In this document: positions 37,185 to 45,799 of the stretch, piece by piece
Layout of the letters: the number at the start of each line of letters is the position of its first letter
How positions within the stretch are numbered: position 1 is the first letter of the stretch
DNA from: Geobacter sp.
GTDB lineage: Bacteria; Desulfobacterota; Desulfuromonadia; Geobacterales; Pseudopelobacteraceae
Reading direction: 5' to 3'
Length of the DNA stretch: 64,000 nt
Assembly: GCA_003574895.1 (NCBI GenBank)
Contig: PJFB01000016.1
Coordinates: 22,237-86,236, forward strand
The notes under the pieces: generated by a model
Database searches by the model: none
Told to the model about the DNA's origin: nothing
What the model saw: only the letters and a program-made list of their open reading frames with translations
Position numbers and translations under genes: made by a program

Positions 37185-37210
37185 ATGTATACCTGTAGAC
37201 GCGTATACAT
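37185..37210. promoter_or_regulatory. Operator-like inverted repeat upstream of the DRTGG gene
   Basis: ATGTATAC (37185-37192), 10-bp spacer, GTATACAT (37203-37210): perfect 8-bp arms. It is 70 bp upstream of the DRTGG start codon on the minus strand and 33 bp beyond the stop of the 60-residue gene. Symmetry and spacing suit a TetR- or GntR-type dimer; the protein is unknown. Confidence 0.55.
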
Positions 37211-37242
37211 TTGCAAAACAGCGGGGCACCATAATGATCGCG

Positions 37243-37425
37243 TCAAAACTTAACGGCTTTGAGACGTTCCAGGATTTCGCCGAGAATCGCCTCCTGCTCC
37301 TTCAGTTCCCCATGCAATTCCCGATTATCGGTGCCGACCCGTTCTGTGGCCAGCTCGTCCAGGTATGATTCGAGAGCGGTGGCCAGTGTTGCGGCTTCCT
37401 TTGCGCCCAGTTCGAGTACTGACAT
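37243..37425 (-). CDS. Small coiled-coil-like hypothetical protein
   Basis: A 60-residue, mostly helical protein (MSVLELGAKEAATLATALES ... ELKEQEAILGEILERLKAV). AGGAGG lies six to seven bases before the ATG, which supports expression. Heptad-like Leu/Ile spacing in the last 25 residues suggests a short coiled coil. I do not recognise the family. Confidence 0.65.
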   Translation of the reverse strand: MSVLELGAKEAATLATALESYLDELATERVGTDNRELHGELKEQEAILGEILERLKAVKF

Positions 37426-37601
37426 GACAAACCTCCTAACGCACCAATTTCCATGCCTTTATTATACTCCCTCTTCACAAGGCCAGTACCGTAATAATGC
37501 GTCTGGAAAAGTGTTATGGGGGTAAACCTATGCAGTAATTCGAGGGGTTGCCATGGAGTCGATGACTGGCGCGCCAGACCTTATTGGGTGGCATAAGGGT
37601 T

Positions 37602-37904
37602 TCAGCAGGATTCCTCTTCGATCTGTTGCAACAACTCCAAGGCCTCGTGGTCGTCGCGTTCTTCAAACAGTTCCCGGATGTTGTTGATATAGGAGTGAAC
37701 CAGGAATAGTTCGTCAAGAACACGGCCATGGTTCGCATCGGGCGAGCCAACCAGCGACAGCTTTTGCTTGAATGATTCCCAGAACGCATTACTCACATCC
37801 GGGGCATCGATATGCCGGCGCAGCATCAATATCAGCCTGCGGGCATTGCCGTCACCATCGATCCCCTTGAATGTGACATAACGGTCCGTGCACTTCGTCT
37901 TCAT
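37602..37904 (-). CDS. cowN: N2-fixation sustaining protein CowN
   Basis: A 100-residue protein matching Cow[51 protein letters not shown] and the end [13 protein letters not shown]. CowN protects nitrogenase activity when carbon monoxide is present, and known cowN genes are controlled by the CO sensors CooA or RcoM. The ATG at 37904 follows a G6 ribosome site (a TTG one codon earlier is possible). An RcoM-like regulator gene lies 4 kb downstream of it at 32770-33492, and a nitrogenase-associated gene lies between. Confidence 0.88.
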   Translation of the reverse strand: MKTKCTDRYVTFKGIDGDGNARRLILMLRRHIDAPDVSNAFWESFKQKLSLVGSPDANHGRVLDELFLVHSYINNIRELFEERDDHEALELLQQIEEESC

Positions 37905-38119
37905 CAAGATCCCCCCTCACGCAATTTCTGCCCGAAAAATGGCACGGTGCTGCCTGTTGTCCGGGCAGCGCCACATTTTTGCTCCCCATACAACCGAAGG
38001 CGCAAGCATTCCAACCTATCGTTTTAATTAGGTTGCACCACATGGAGCTGATGTATTTGCCACAGTACTTGCAGGGAATAGACCAAGATGCTTCAAACTC
38101 GACAGTACGTAATACCGCT
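37905..38119. other. Intergenic region upstream of cowN
   Basis: 215 bp between cowN and the antiporter stop. It should carry the cowN promoter. GCTGCC/GGCAGC (about 37949-37969) forms a small hairpin. A minus-strand open frame crosses it but has no ribosome site and overlaps both neighbours, so it is not called. Confidence 0.4.
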
Positions 38120-39529
38120 TCAATGAAAATACCTTCCATTCAGAAGCAGGTGCGCCGCAATACTGGCGGCATACCCCAGGGCGATTGCCCAGCTCCATTT
38201 CAGGTGGGCTCCAAACGTGTAGATACCGCGAGCCGACCCCATAAGGGCCACACCCGCTGCGGAGCCAATAGAAAGCAGGCTGCCACCTACGCCGGCCGTA
38301 AGGGTCACCAGTAGCCACTGGCCGTGAGACATCTGGGGATCCATGGTCAGCACCGCGAACATGACCGGAATGTTGTCGATGATGGCCGAAAGGATGCCGA
38401 CCAGCACGTTGGCCCCGGTGTGCCCCAGACCGTCATACATTAATCCGGATATCCCGGCCAGATAGCCGAACTGGCCCAAACCGCCAACACAGAGGATTAC
38501 CCCATAGAAAAACAGCAGCGTGTCCCACTCGGCATTGGCTACTTTATGAAAAAAATCGACGGTGGAATGCTTGTGGCTTGTTACATCAAGGGGTGATTCT
38601 TCGCTCAAAAGCTTCCCCTCCAATTTTTTCAAGTAATAGGAGAAAAAGGAAAGATAGCCCAAGCCGAGCATCATTCCGACGGCAGGGGGCAATTGCAGAA
38701 AATTATGAAAAGAGACGGCAGTGACAATGGTCAACAGGAACAGGGCCATGATCCGTTTTGCGCCCACCTTCATACGAACGGACACTGTGCTGGTTTCCGG
38801 TTTTTCCTTGGCAACGGAAAGACTCATGCAAATTGCCGGGATAATCCAGTTGACAAACGACGGGATGAATATTGCGAAAAACTCAAAGAATTGTAACTTC
38901 CCTTTCTGCCAGACCATCAGTGTGGTTATGTCGCCAAAAGGTGAAAAAGCGCCGCCGGCATTGGCCGCCACCACGATATTGATACACGCTACAACCACGA
39001 ATTTTTTGTTTTTTCCCCCGACCGCCATGGCAACTGCCCCCATCAGCAAGGCAGTGGTGAGGTTGTCTGCTACCGGTGAGATAAAAAAAGCCAGCAGGCC
39101 GGTCATCCAGAAAACCGTACGCAGGGTAAACCCCCTGTTCACCAGCCACGAGCGTAGTGCCCTGAAAGCATTGCGCTCTTCCAGGGCATTGATGTAGGTC
39201 ATGGCCGCAAGCAGGAACAGGAATAGCTCGGCGTATTCGGTCAGATTGGCGAGAATTGCGCCATGGGCATGGTCGGGCTTGCCGAGAGCCTGGTACGAAA
39301 TGGCCACCAGTACCCAGATGATGCCGGCAGCAACGATAACCGGCTTGCTTTTGCGAAGGTGAAGCTGCTCTTCAAATATTACCAAGGCATATGCGCCGAC
39401 AAACAGCACCAAAGCACAAATTCCCATGCCGCTCCTGGTCAGGTCGACAATTGCTTCGGCACCTCCGGAAGCCAGCGCTGTTTGCGCTGAAGTCAGGATT
39501 AACAATATGAATGACAAAATTATTCCCAT
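38120..39529 (-). CDS. nhaD: NhaD-type sodium/proton antiporter
   Basis: A 469-residue membrane protein of the ion-transporter superfamily with about twelve helices. It begins with a signal-like helix ending ALASGG. FISPVADNLTTALLMGAVAM is the conserved NhaD motif with the acidic and polar transport residues, and GILSAIIDNIPVMFAVLTM is its inverted-repeat counterpart. Na+/H+ exchange across the inner membrane is expected. The start MGIILSFILL is preferred to one 46 codons earlier because AAGGAC precedes it and the earlier stretch is unlike the family. Confidence 0.88.
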   Translation of the reverse strand: MGIILSFILLILTSAQTALASGGAEAIVDLTRSGMGICALVLFVGAYALVIFEEQLHLRKSKPVIVAAGIIWVLVAISYQALGKPDHAHGAILANLTEYAELFLFLLAAMTYINALEERNAFRALRSWLVNRGFTLRTVFWMTGLLAFFISPVADNLTTALLMGAVAMAVGGKNKKFVVVACINIVVAANAGGAFSPFGDITTLMVWQKGKLQFFEFFAIFIPSFVNWIIPAICMSLSVAKEKPETSTVSVRMKVGAKRIMALFLLTIVTAVSFHNFLQLPPAVGMMLGLGYLSFFSYYLKKLEGKLLSEESPLDVTSHKHSTVDFFHKVANAEWDTLLFFYGVILCVGGLGQFGYLAGISGLMYDGLGHTGANVLVGILSAIIDNIPVMFAVLTMDPQMSHGQWLLVTLTAGVGGSLLSIGSAAGVALMGSARGIYTFGAHLKWSWAIALGYAASIAAHLLLNGRYFH

Positions 39530-39724
39530 GGATATATGTCCTTTTTGAATCACGAACGCAGTACTGCTCGTATTCGATTCGCGGATAGCCTCTGCAACCA
39601 TCCGGTTTGTGCAGTAGATTTTTCGGAAACTCCGGCAGCCATACTCCATACACACTGTGCATAACACCTCAATGCGCCGGAAGGATGGGTTCCTTGTTAT
39701 TCTGTTGTCAGGTACGGGCCGGAA

Positions 39725-40087
39725 TCAGACAGGGGAGGCTCTTGACGACTGAGCTGAACAGACGGGGCAGATATGAGGAGTTGGACAGGGGGTGTGGGGC
39801 GCAACAACACGTGCATCAACCAGGGCAATGATCGGCGGTGCGCCAGGTCCCATGACGGCAACAGTGCAGCTGTCTTTTTTAAACAGAAAACAGCTTGATA
39901 CGCCATCAGGAGCGAAATTGGGAATACTATCGTTTGAGTAGGTGAGCGGCGAGAGGATGAGGAGGATCAGTATCAATAACCGTGAAAGGTCTCTGGCGAT
40001 AAATCGATTACACAAATACGACCGCCCCGCCTCGATGCTCGTCTGGTTGCTGGAATGTTGTATGAGAAAGTCTTCCGATGAAATCAT
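39725..40087 (-). CDS. Possible small exported protein
   Basis: A 120-residue frame with a strong hydrophobic helix at about 37-49 (LLILILLILSPLTYS), then a Pro- and Cys-rich stretch (APHTPCPTPHICPVC) and the end SSRASPV. The helix is preceded by a polar region, so the true start may be later. No good ribosome site was seen. The CxxxxxCxxC pattern suggests metal binding. It shares the terminal SRASP with 30162-30485. Confidence 0.35.
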   Translation of the reverse strand: MISSEDFLIQHSSNQTSIEAGRSYLCNRFIARDLSRLLILILLILSPLTYSNDSIPNFAPDGVSSCFLFKKDSCTVAVMGPGAPPIIALVDARVVAPHTPCPTPHICPVCSAQSSRASPV

Positions 40088-40182
40088 GATAACCCGAAAA
40101 CGCTTTGTTGATTTGTCACATTAACAGATAGCCCCCGGCGTAACAACAATATACGCGCGCTATAGAACGCACCCATATTGTG

Positions 40183-40217
40183 AAACGGCTAAAGACGGCC
40201 GACCAGCCGCCGTTTTT
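40183..40217. terminator. Hairpin downstream of the MFS gene (GGC-rich variant)
   Basis: AAACGGC near 40183 pairs with GCCGTTT near 40210, with an inner GGC/GCC stem, and T residues follow. A looser member of the GGCGGCC hairpin group. Confidence 0.45.
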
Positions 40218-40242
40218 CTGTGTTTGCAATCCTTTGCAATGA

Positions 40243-41433
40243 TCAACCGGCGGAACCGTCACTATGCCGCTGTTTCAGAAAGAGATACACCAATGGCGGC
40301 AGGATCAGGACAAAGGCAACGAACAGCAGCTGGAAAGCTTTCCTCACACCGCAGGCATCGGCATATCTCCCCACAAACGGGCCGGTGATAGCGAACAACA
40401 GACGAAAGCAAAGTGATTGCAGCGACAGCATCCCTGCCCGGCTGGCCGACGGAATCTCGGCCTGGGCCACATGGAGCAGGAACGGCCCCCGCATGCCCCG
40501 CATGGCGGTGAGCAGATAATAGAAGAGGAAGCCCCACACTCCCGCCGCCAGCCCCAGTCCCAGGTACCCTCCCCAAACCAGCGCCACCACCAGCAAAATC
40601 ATCCCCCGGTCTCCCAGAAAGGCCCGAACCCGGTGGCTCAGGACGGCGAAGATGGCGACGATCAGGTTGGCACCGGCCCAGACCGGGCCAAAGGAGGCAA
40701 GCGGCACGCCACAGTCGCGCATGTAAGGCTGGATCAGCCAGACCGGGTAGAAGGAGGAAATGCCAAGAACGACGCTGAGCAGAACGGTAACCCGTAGACG
40801 CCGGTTCTCCAGGAAGACGTAGCGCGCCGAGGCAATGGCTTCGGCAAGGTGGCTGCCGTGCCGGTGCGGTTCACGCCGGGGTTCGGTTAGCCCTTGGGTG
40901 ATAACCAGCGCCAGCAGCCAGACCGCTACCTGGAGAAAGAAAGGGAACAACGGGTAACGGGCATAGAGAACACCGGCGAAGAGCGCACCGGCCGCCTCCC
41001 CGGTCTGGCCGAAGAAGGTGGAGCGCCCCTCGCAGCGGGCGTAAGTGGCCTCCGCGCCGCTCTCCTTTAGGGATTCGAAAAGCATGGCGCTGTCTGTGCC
41101 GCTGATGAAAGACGTGGAGATGCCGAGCAGAACTTCGGCGATGAGGACGTCCCTGAACGATGTTGCCACGGTGTAGTAGCCCCATCCCGCCAACCCCAGG
41201 AGTGACGCCGCGGTGAGGGCCGTGCGGTAGCCGATCCGGTCGCTGATATAGCCTGAGGGGTATTCCATCACTACCATGGCCACGGCAAAGATGCTCTGCA
41301 ACAGCAGGATCTGGGAGAGCGACAGGCCGATGTGTTCCTTCCAGAACAGGGTGATGATGGCCATGGGGAACAGGGTCATCTGCAGGAAGGAGAAGGCGTA
41401 GAGCAGGGGGATATTGCGGCGGAGCGAAGTCAT
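40243..41433 (-). CDS. Major facilitator superfamily transporter
   Basis: A 396-residue protein with about twelve helices. The MFS motif between helices 2 and 3 is seen as GYISDRIGYRTALTAASLLG. Substrate not identifiable; the general look is of a drug- or metabolite-exporting MFS protein. The start MTSLRRNIPLLYAF is chosen because the helix starts there; 30 upstream codons are open but polar. It is divergent from the PanP-like gene. Confidence 0.85.
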   Translation of the reverse strand: MTSLRRNIPLLYAFSFLQMTLFPMAIITLFWKEHIGLSLSQILLLQSIFAVAMVVMEYPSGYISDRIGYRTALTAASLLGLAGWGYYTVATSFRDVLIAEVLLGISTSFISGTDSAMLFESLKESGAEATYARCEGRSTFFGQTGEAAGALFAGVLYARYPLFPFFLQVAVWLLALVITQGLTEPRREPHRHGSHLAEAIASARYVFLENRRLRVTVLLSVVLGISSFYPVWLIQPYMRDCGVPLASFGPVWAGANLIVAIFAVLSHRVRAFLGDRGMILLVVALVWGGYLGLGLAAGVWGFLFYYLLTAMRGMRGPFLLHVAQAEIPSASRAGMLSLQSLCFRLLFAITGPFVGRYADACGVRKAFQLLFVAFVLILPPLVYLFLKQRHSDGSAG

Positions 41434-41618
41434 GGCGGCATTATGCCCCATTACGGGCCAATGTTGAAGCGTTGCGTTGCTGGTGCCCCGAAGCCGAACA
41501 CCCCGGTTTCCGGAAAGCTGCATTTACCCGGAGTGAACCATTGCTGCGCCCCTCCTTTTGTGGTATGACCGTAGGGCAGCGCACGCCAGCAATCCCAGTA
41601 ATTACGGGGTAAAACATA

Positions 41619-43289
41619 ATGCCGAAAAATTGCGAAGCAGCACGCGCCAACCTGGAAAGCCTCTACCGCATCTTCACCGTTCCGGAAGCGCCGGGTTCAA
41701 CCCTCGGCGCCATTGACCAGGCCATTGCGGCCGATGTGGCCGGTTTTCTCCAGACCCATATCGTCGCCACCGAACGGAGCATGGAGGAGATCGAGGCCCA
41801 ATTCTCCTCCCCGGCCATCCCCGAAGAGCCCACCTACGTCTCCGACTATACCGAATTCGTCAAAAAACACCTGGTGGCCCAGTCGGTCCATACCGCTGCC
41901 CCCGGGTTTGTGGGGCACATGACCTCGGCCTTCCCCTATTTCATGCTCCCCCTGGCGCGCCTCATGACCGCCCTCAACCAGAACCTGGTCAAGGTGGAGA
42001 CCTCCAAGGCCTTCACCCCCATGGAGCGGCAGGTGCTCGCCATGCTCCACCACCTGGTCTACCGCCGGCCCGACGCCTTCTATCCCCCCTGGATCCACAA
42101 CAGCCAGCATGCCCTGGGCGCCTTCTGCTCCGGCGGCACCATCGCCAACGTCACGGCCCTCTGGGTGGCGCGCAACCGCCTCTTCGCCCCCAGCGGCACG
42201 TTCCGCGGCATTGCCCAGGAAGGGCTGGGGCGGGCCCTGGCCCACCGCGGCGTCGACGGCATCGCGGTCCTGGTGTCCGAGCGGGGCCACTACTCCTTCG
42301 GCAAGGCCACCGACCTTCTGGGCCTGGGGCGGGACAACCTGGTCAAGATTCCCACCGACTCCTGTAATCGTATCGACCTGCAGCAGCTGCGGGCAGCGTG
42401 CCGCCGCCTCAAGGAGCAGAACATCCTCCCCCTGGCGCTGGTGGGGATCGCCGGCACCACCGAGACCGGCAACGTGGACCCACTGGAGGCCCTGGCCGAT
42501 CTGGCCGGGGAGCTGGGCTGCCATTTCCACGTGGATGCCGCCTGGGGCGGGCCGACCCTCTTTTCCGACCGTCACCGGCACCTGCTGAGCGGCATCGAGC
42601 GGGCCGATTCGGTGACCATCGACGGCCACAAACAGCTCTATGTCCCCATGGGGGCAGGGATGGTGGTCTTCAAGGACCCGACTGCCGTTTCGGCCATCGA
42701 GCACCACGCCAACTACATCCTCCGCCACGGTTCCAAAGACCTGGGAAGCCACACCCTGGAAGGGTCCCGGCCGGGGATGGCGCTGCTGGTCCATGCCGGG
42801 TTCTCCATCATCGGCCGCAAGGGGTACGAGCTGCTCATCGACCTGGGGATCGAGCGGGCCCGCACCTTTGCGGAGATGATCCGGCAGCACCCTGATTTCG
42901 AGCTGACCAGCGAGCCGGAACTGAACATCCTCACCTACCGCTACTGCCCCGCCGACGTCCAGCAGACCCTGGCCACGGCGCCGCCCCCGGAGCGGACCGC
43001 CATCAACACGCTGCTGGATCAGATCTGCCAGTTGATGCAGAAAAACCAGCGGGAGGCGGGCAAGACCTTTGTCTCCCGAACCCGGCTCCATGTGGCCGGC
43101 TATGGAGAAGATATCACCGTCCTGCGCAGCGTCCTGGCCAACCCCCTGACCACCGACGAAATCCTGTCGGCAGTGCTGGCGGAACAGTGCGAAATCGTGC
43201 GGCAGCCGGAGATTCAGGCTTTGCTGCGGCAAGTCGGGGATATCTGCGCCAGTTTGGGACGCACCAAGGAGGGTGATAGACATTCATGA
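41619..43289 (+). CDS. panP: PLP-dependent decarboxylase, PanP-like (aspartate 1-decarboxylase)
   Basis: A 556-residue group II PLP decarboxylase. ANVTALWVARN, the cofactor aspartate in FHVDAAWGGP and the PLP lysine in TIDGHKQLYVPMG are clear. Its length and the N-terminal block (YVSDYTEFVKKHLVAQSVHTAAPGF in two parts) match the PanP group, which makes beta-alanine from aspartate for CoA synthesis in bacteria lacking PanD. Glutamate or tyrosine decarboxylase is the alternative. It overlaps the GNAT gene by four bases. Confidence 0.8.
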   Translation: MPKNCEAARANLESLYRIFTVPEAPGSTLGAIDQAIAADVAGFLQTHIVATERSMEEIEAQFSSPAIPEEPTYVSDYTEFVKKHLVAQSVHTAAPGFVGHMTSAFPYFMLPLARLMTALNQNLVKVETSKAFTPMERQVLAMLHHLVYRRPDAFYPPWIHNSQHALGAFCSGGTIANVTALWVARNRLFAPSGTFRGIAQEGLGRALAHRGVDGIAVLVSERGHYSFGKATDLLGLGRDNLVKIPTDSCNRIDLQQLRAACRRLKEQNILPLALVGIAGTTETGNVDPLEALADLAGELGCHFHVDAAWGGPTLFSDRHRHLLSGIERADSVTIDGHKQLYVPMGAGMVVFKDPTAVSAIEHHANYILRHGSKDLGSHTLEGSRPGMALLVHAGFSIIGRKGYELLIDLGIERARTFAEMIRQHPDFELTSEPELNILTYRYCPADVQQTLATAPPPERTAINTLLDQICQLMQKNQREAGKTFVSRTRLHVAGYGEDITVLRSVLANPLTTDEILSAVLAEQCEIVRQPEIQALLRQVGDICASLGRTKEGDRHS

Positions 43290-43807
43290 AAATCCAGAAA
43301 GTAACCATTGACCACCGCCCCAAGGTCTACGCCCTGTTGCAGCGCGCCTTTCCGGGAAGCGCCTACGAAGCCGCCCTGGTACAAAAACTTCATGAGAACG
43401 ACAAGCCCCTGCTGGAGTGGGTCTGCATCCATACAAACAAGGTCATCGCCTATGTGGCCTTCTCCCACGCCTTCCACGGCCGTGAGGTCTGCGGACTGCA
43501 TCTGGCGCCCATGGCTGTGGCACCTGATTTCCAGAAACAGGGAGTTGGTTCCGAATTGCTTCGTTTTGCCCTGCGCCAGGAGGCCATTGCCAGCCAAACC
43601 CTCTACGTCCTCGGCGAGCCCGGCTATTACCGGCGTTTCGGCTTCGAGCCCTGTCAGGTGCCGGTCTGCCCGTTCGATAGCGGCAATACCCATTTCCTGA
43701 GTATGCGCAATACGGCATCCAACAGCTTCACCGTCGGCTACGAGCCTGAGTTCATGACTGGTGTCGCCCCGGCGGCAACTCAGGGCAAAAAGCGCCGCAA
43801 AGGGTGA
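43286..43807 (+). CDS. GNAT-family N-acetyltransferase
   Basis: A 173-residue YhbS-like acetyltransferase. MAVAPDFQKQGVGSELLRFA is the acetyl-CoA-binding motif A, followed by YYRRFGFEP, the usual motif B end. It is translationally coupled to the PanP-like gene (ATGA overlap) and the C-terminal tail is basic. Substrate unknown. GNAT proteins sometimes help PanD maturation as PanM/PanZ, but this one pairs with PanP, so no such role is claimed. Confidence 0.85.
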   Translation: MKIQKVTIDHRPKVYALLQRAFPGSAYEAALVQKLHENDKPLLEWVCIHTNKVIAYVAFSHAFHGREVCGLHLAPMAVAPDFQKQGVGSELLRFALRQEAIASQTLYVLGEPGYYRRFGFEPCQVPVCPFDSGNTHFLSMRNTASNSFTVGYEPEFMTGVAPAATQGKKRRKG

Positions 43808-43814
43808 GCACGGT

Positions 43815-44801
43815 ATGACCGCACTTCCGTGGCAAACCGGGATATCACCGCTGATGCTGGCGCCGATGCAGGGGCTGACCAATCGGGCGCTACGCGCCTA
43901 TTTCATCGCGCAGGTCCGGCCTGACGTCATCTTTACCGAGTTCATGCGGGTTCGATCGGGGGCGGAGTCAGCGCGGCTCTCGGCGGCAGATCTGCGGGAA
44001 ATCGCTGTTGCCGATGAAGGGGTGCCGTTGGTCGTACAGCTGGTGGGCCATGGCCGGGAGTCGCTGGTTTCGGCGGCCCGGGCCGCACAGTCGGCCGGAG
44101 CCGCACATATCAACCTCAATATGGGGTGCCCCTTTGGGCGGATGGGGAGCGGGCCGACCGGTGGAGGGATGCTCCGCTGCCCGGACGACCTTGAGGAAGT
44201 CATCCCCGCCCTGCGGGAAGCGATCGACGGCTCCTTTTCCATTAAGCTGCGCACCGGGTATGACGACCCGGATCAGATCCTGTCGCTCCTGCCGCTCTTC
44301 GAGTCGAGCGGGGTGGATTTCCTGGTGCTTCATCCCCGCACCGTGGTCCAGAAGTATGCCGGGGCGGCCGACCATGGGGCAACCGCCCGGGTAGTGCGGG
44401 AGACCCGGCTGCCGGTCATTGCCAACGGAGATATCCGGAACGCTGCCGACGGTGAGCGAGTGCTGCGGGAGACCGGGGCTGCCGGACTGATGCTGGGGCG
44501 CGGGGCAATCGCCGATCCATTGCTGTTCCAGCGCCTGCGGGGGCTGAAAAACCCCGAACCTGACTGGCAAGAGCGAAGAACGGAACTTGGGTGCTATCTG
44601 CAGGAGATGCTGAGCCGCTATACTGACCTGTTCTGCGGCGATATGCAGGTGCTGAGCAAACTTAAGGAGATCCTGTGTCATCTGGATGATCCGGAGCTGG
44701 CAAAGCCGATCAAGGAGCTGCGGCGCGCCAAAAACCTGCGAACCTTCGAAGCGGCGCTACTACACACCTTTCCCTGCAGCGCCCCGGCCTCAATCACCTG
44801 A
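43815..44801 (+). CDS. dus: tRNA-dihydrouridine synthase
   Basis: A 328-residue FMN-dependent Dus enzyme that reduces uridines in tRNA. Landmarks: LAPMQGLTNRALRAYF at the N-terminus, NLNMGCPFGRMGSGPTGGGM (catalytic cysteine in the MGCP loop), SIKLRTGYDD, HPRT and NGDIRNAADGERVLRETG, then GLMLGRGAIADP. It starts seven bases after the GNAT stop. Which Dus subgroup (A, B or C) cannot be fixed by eye. Confidence 0.9.
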   Translation: MTALPWQTGISPLMLAPMQGLTNRALRAYFIAQVRPDVIFTEFMRVRSGAESARLSAADLREIAVADEGVPLVVQLVGHGRESLVSAARAAQSAGAAHINLNMGCPFGRMGSGPTGGGMLRCPDDLEEVIPALREAIDGSFSIKLRTGYDDPDQILSLLPLFESSGVDFLVLHPRTVVQKYAGAADHGATARVVRETRLPVIANGDIRNAADGERVLRETGAAGLMLGRGAIADPLLFQRLRGLKNPEPDWQERRTELGCYLQEMLSRYTDLFCGDMQVLSKLKEILCHLDDPELAKPIKELRRAKNLRTFEAALLHTFPCSAPASIT

Positions 44802-44908
44802 CAACCATGGAGACCCTCTTCTGACGTGCTGATGGGATCTGGCGGTGACGGCCTGTTGCCCTGCCATCGATTTTTCGGTAGTATTTTATTGATATCAATG
44901 TCACGGGG

Positions 44909-45325
44909 TTGAATGTGGCCAAAGAGAAAATCAGATTTACCATTACCAGTGCCGACCTTGCGACCGCACACAGTTGTGACTGCCAGAAATGGCTGCGGCA
45001 CCTTGCCGCCAACGGGCTGAAGACCGATGAGATGCACCGCCTCGTCAGCGGCAGGTTTCCGGCCGGGAGGCTATTCGTGCTCGACATGCTGGAGTTCCTG
45101 CGCAAAAGCGATCCCCACCTGGACCGGTTCCTGGCCGGCCGGGGGGGGCTTCACCAGGACGATCACCTGTCCATAGATTTTGCCTCGGTGCGCCAACTAC
45201 TGAACCAGGAGTTTCCCGAACTGGCGGCCCGGCTTGCCGGCGAGGAACAGGCACCAACGGTGGTCAGGCGCCGGTCCGGGACCGTGGACCTGTCGCCGCT
45301 GTCCCCCCTCGCCAAAAAACGCTGA
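44909..45325 (+). CDS. Hypothetical protein, possibly helix-turn-helix
   Basis: A 138-residue protein, soluble, with helical N-terminal half (ADLATAHSCDCQKWLRHLAA ... DEMHRLVSGRFPAGRLFVLDMLEFLR) and a basic Pro-rich end. Start uncertain: TTG at 44909 or GTG at 44915, both after CACGGGG. A CDC pair near residue 23 stands out. I do not recognise it. It lies between dus and the ATL gene on the same strand. Confidence 0.5.
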   Translation: MNVAKEKIRFTITSADLATAHSCDCQKWLRHLAANGLKTDEMHRLVSGRFPAGRLFVLDMLEFLRKSDPHLDRFLAGRGGLHQDDHLSIDFASVRQLLNQEFPELAARLAGEEQAPTVVRRRSGTVDLSPLSPLAKKR

Positions 45326-45401
45326 TGGGACCGATGAATACAGCCGATCCATGGTTGTGCCCCCGGTCGCGGGCGATCATACCGCCACCCCAGTTGACAC
45401 C

Positions 45402-45791
45402 ATGACTCCCCACCACCAAAGTCCGCTCTACAACCGCATCTATACCCTGGTCCGCCAGGTTCCGCCGGGCCGGGTGACCACCTACGGCGCCATCGCCCGC
45501 CGGGTGGGCTGCACGGCCCGTACCGTCGGTTTCGCCATGGCAGCGCTGCCGGCGGGGCACGATGTCCCGTGGCAGCGGGTAATCAACAGCCAGGGAAGAG
45601 TCAGTCCCCGCCGCAATGGTGACGGCGACCTCATCCAGCGGCTTCTGCTGGAAGCCGAGGGGGTGTACTTCGACAACCAGGGAAGGGTCGGTCTGGACCG
45701 GTACGGCTGGGAGGCCGGAGCCGGGGAACCGGATGAGACACGAGGTGACGCTGCTGCACCATCGGCGACGCCCAGACGCAACAGACGGTAG
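45402..45791 (+). CDS. Alkyltransferase-like protein (ATL, MGMT family without active cysteine)
   Basis: A 129-residue protein with the DNA-binding domain of O6-methylguanine methyltransferases: IYTLVRQVPPGRVTTYGAIA, RTVGFAMAALPAGHDVPWQRVI. The active PCHR of MGMT is PWQR here, so the alkyl-accepting cysteine is replaced by tryptophan, the hallmark of ATL proteins. ATLs bind alkylated bases and hand them to nucleotide excision repair. The ribosome site is poor. A true Ogt with PCHR is at 50520-51020. Confidence 0.88.
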   Translation: MTPHHQSPLYNRIYTLVRQVPPGRVTTYGAIARRVGCTARTVGFAMAALPAGHDVPWQRVINSQGRVSPRRNGDGDLIQRLLLEAEGVYFDNQGRVGLDRYGWEAGAGEPDETRGDAAAPSATPRRNRR

Positions 45792-45799
45792 GAGCAACG

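Noticed and set aside
37852..38139. A minus-strand 95-codon frame with CKYCGKYISSMWC between the antiporter and cowN
   Set aside because: Starts inside the antiporter's last codons, overlaps cowN, and lacks a ribosome site; it could still be a relic.
41697..43283. A 528-codon minus-strand open frame opposite the PanP-like gene
   Set aside because: It mirrors a well-conserved plus-strand gene in GC-rich DNA and has no family features.
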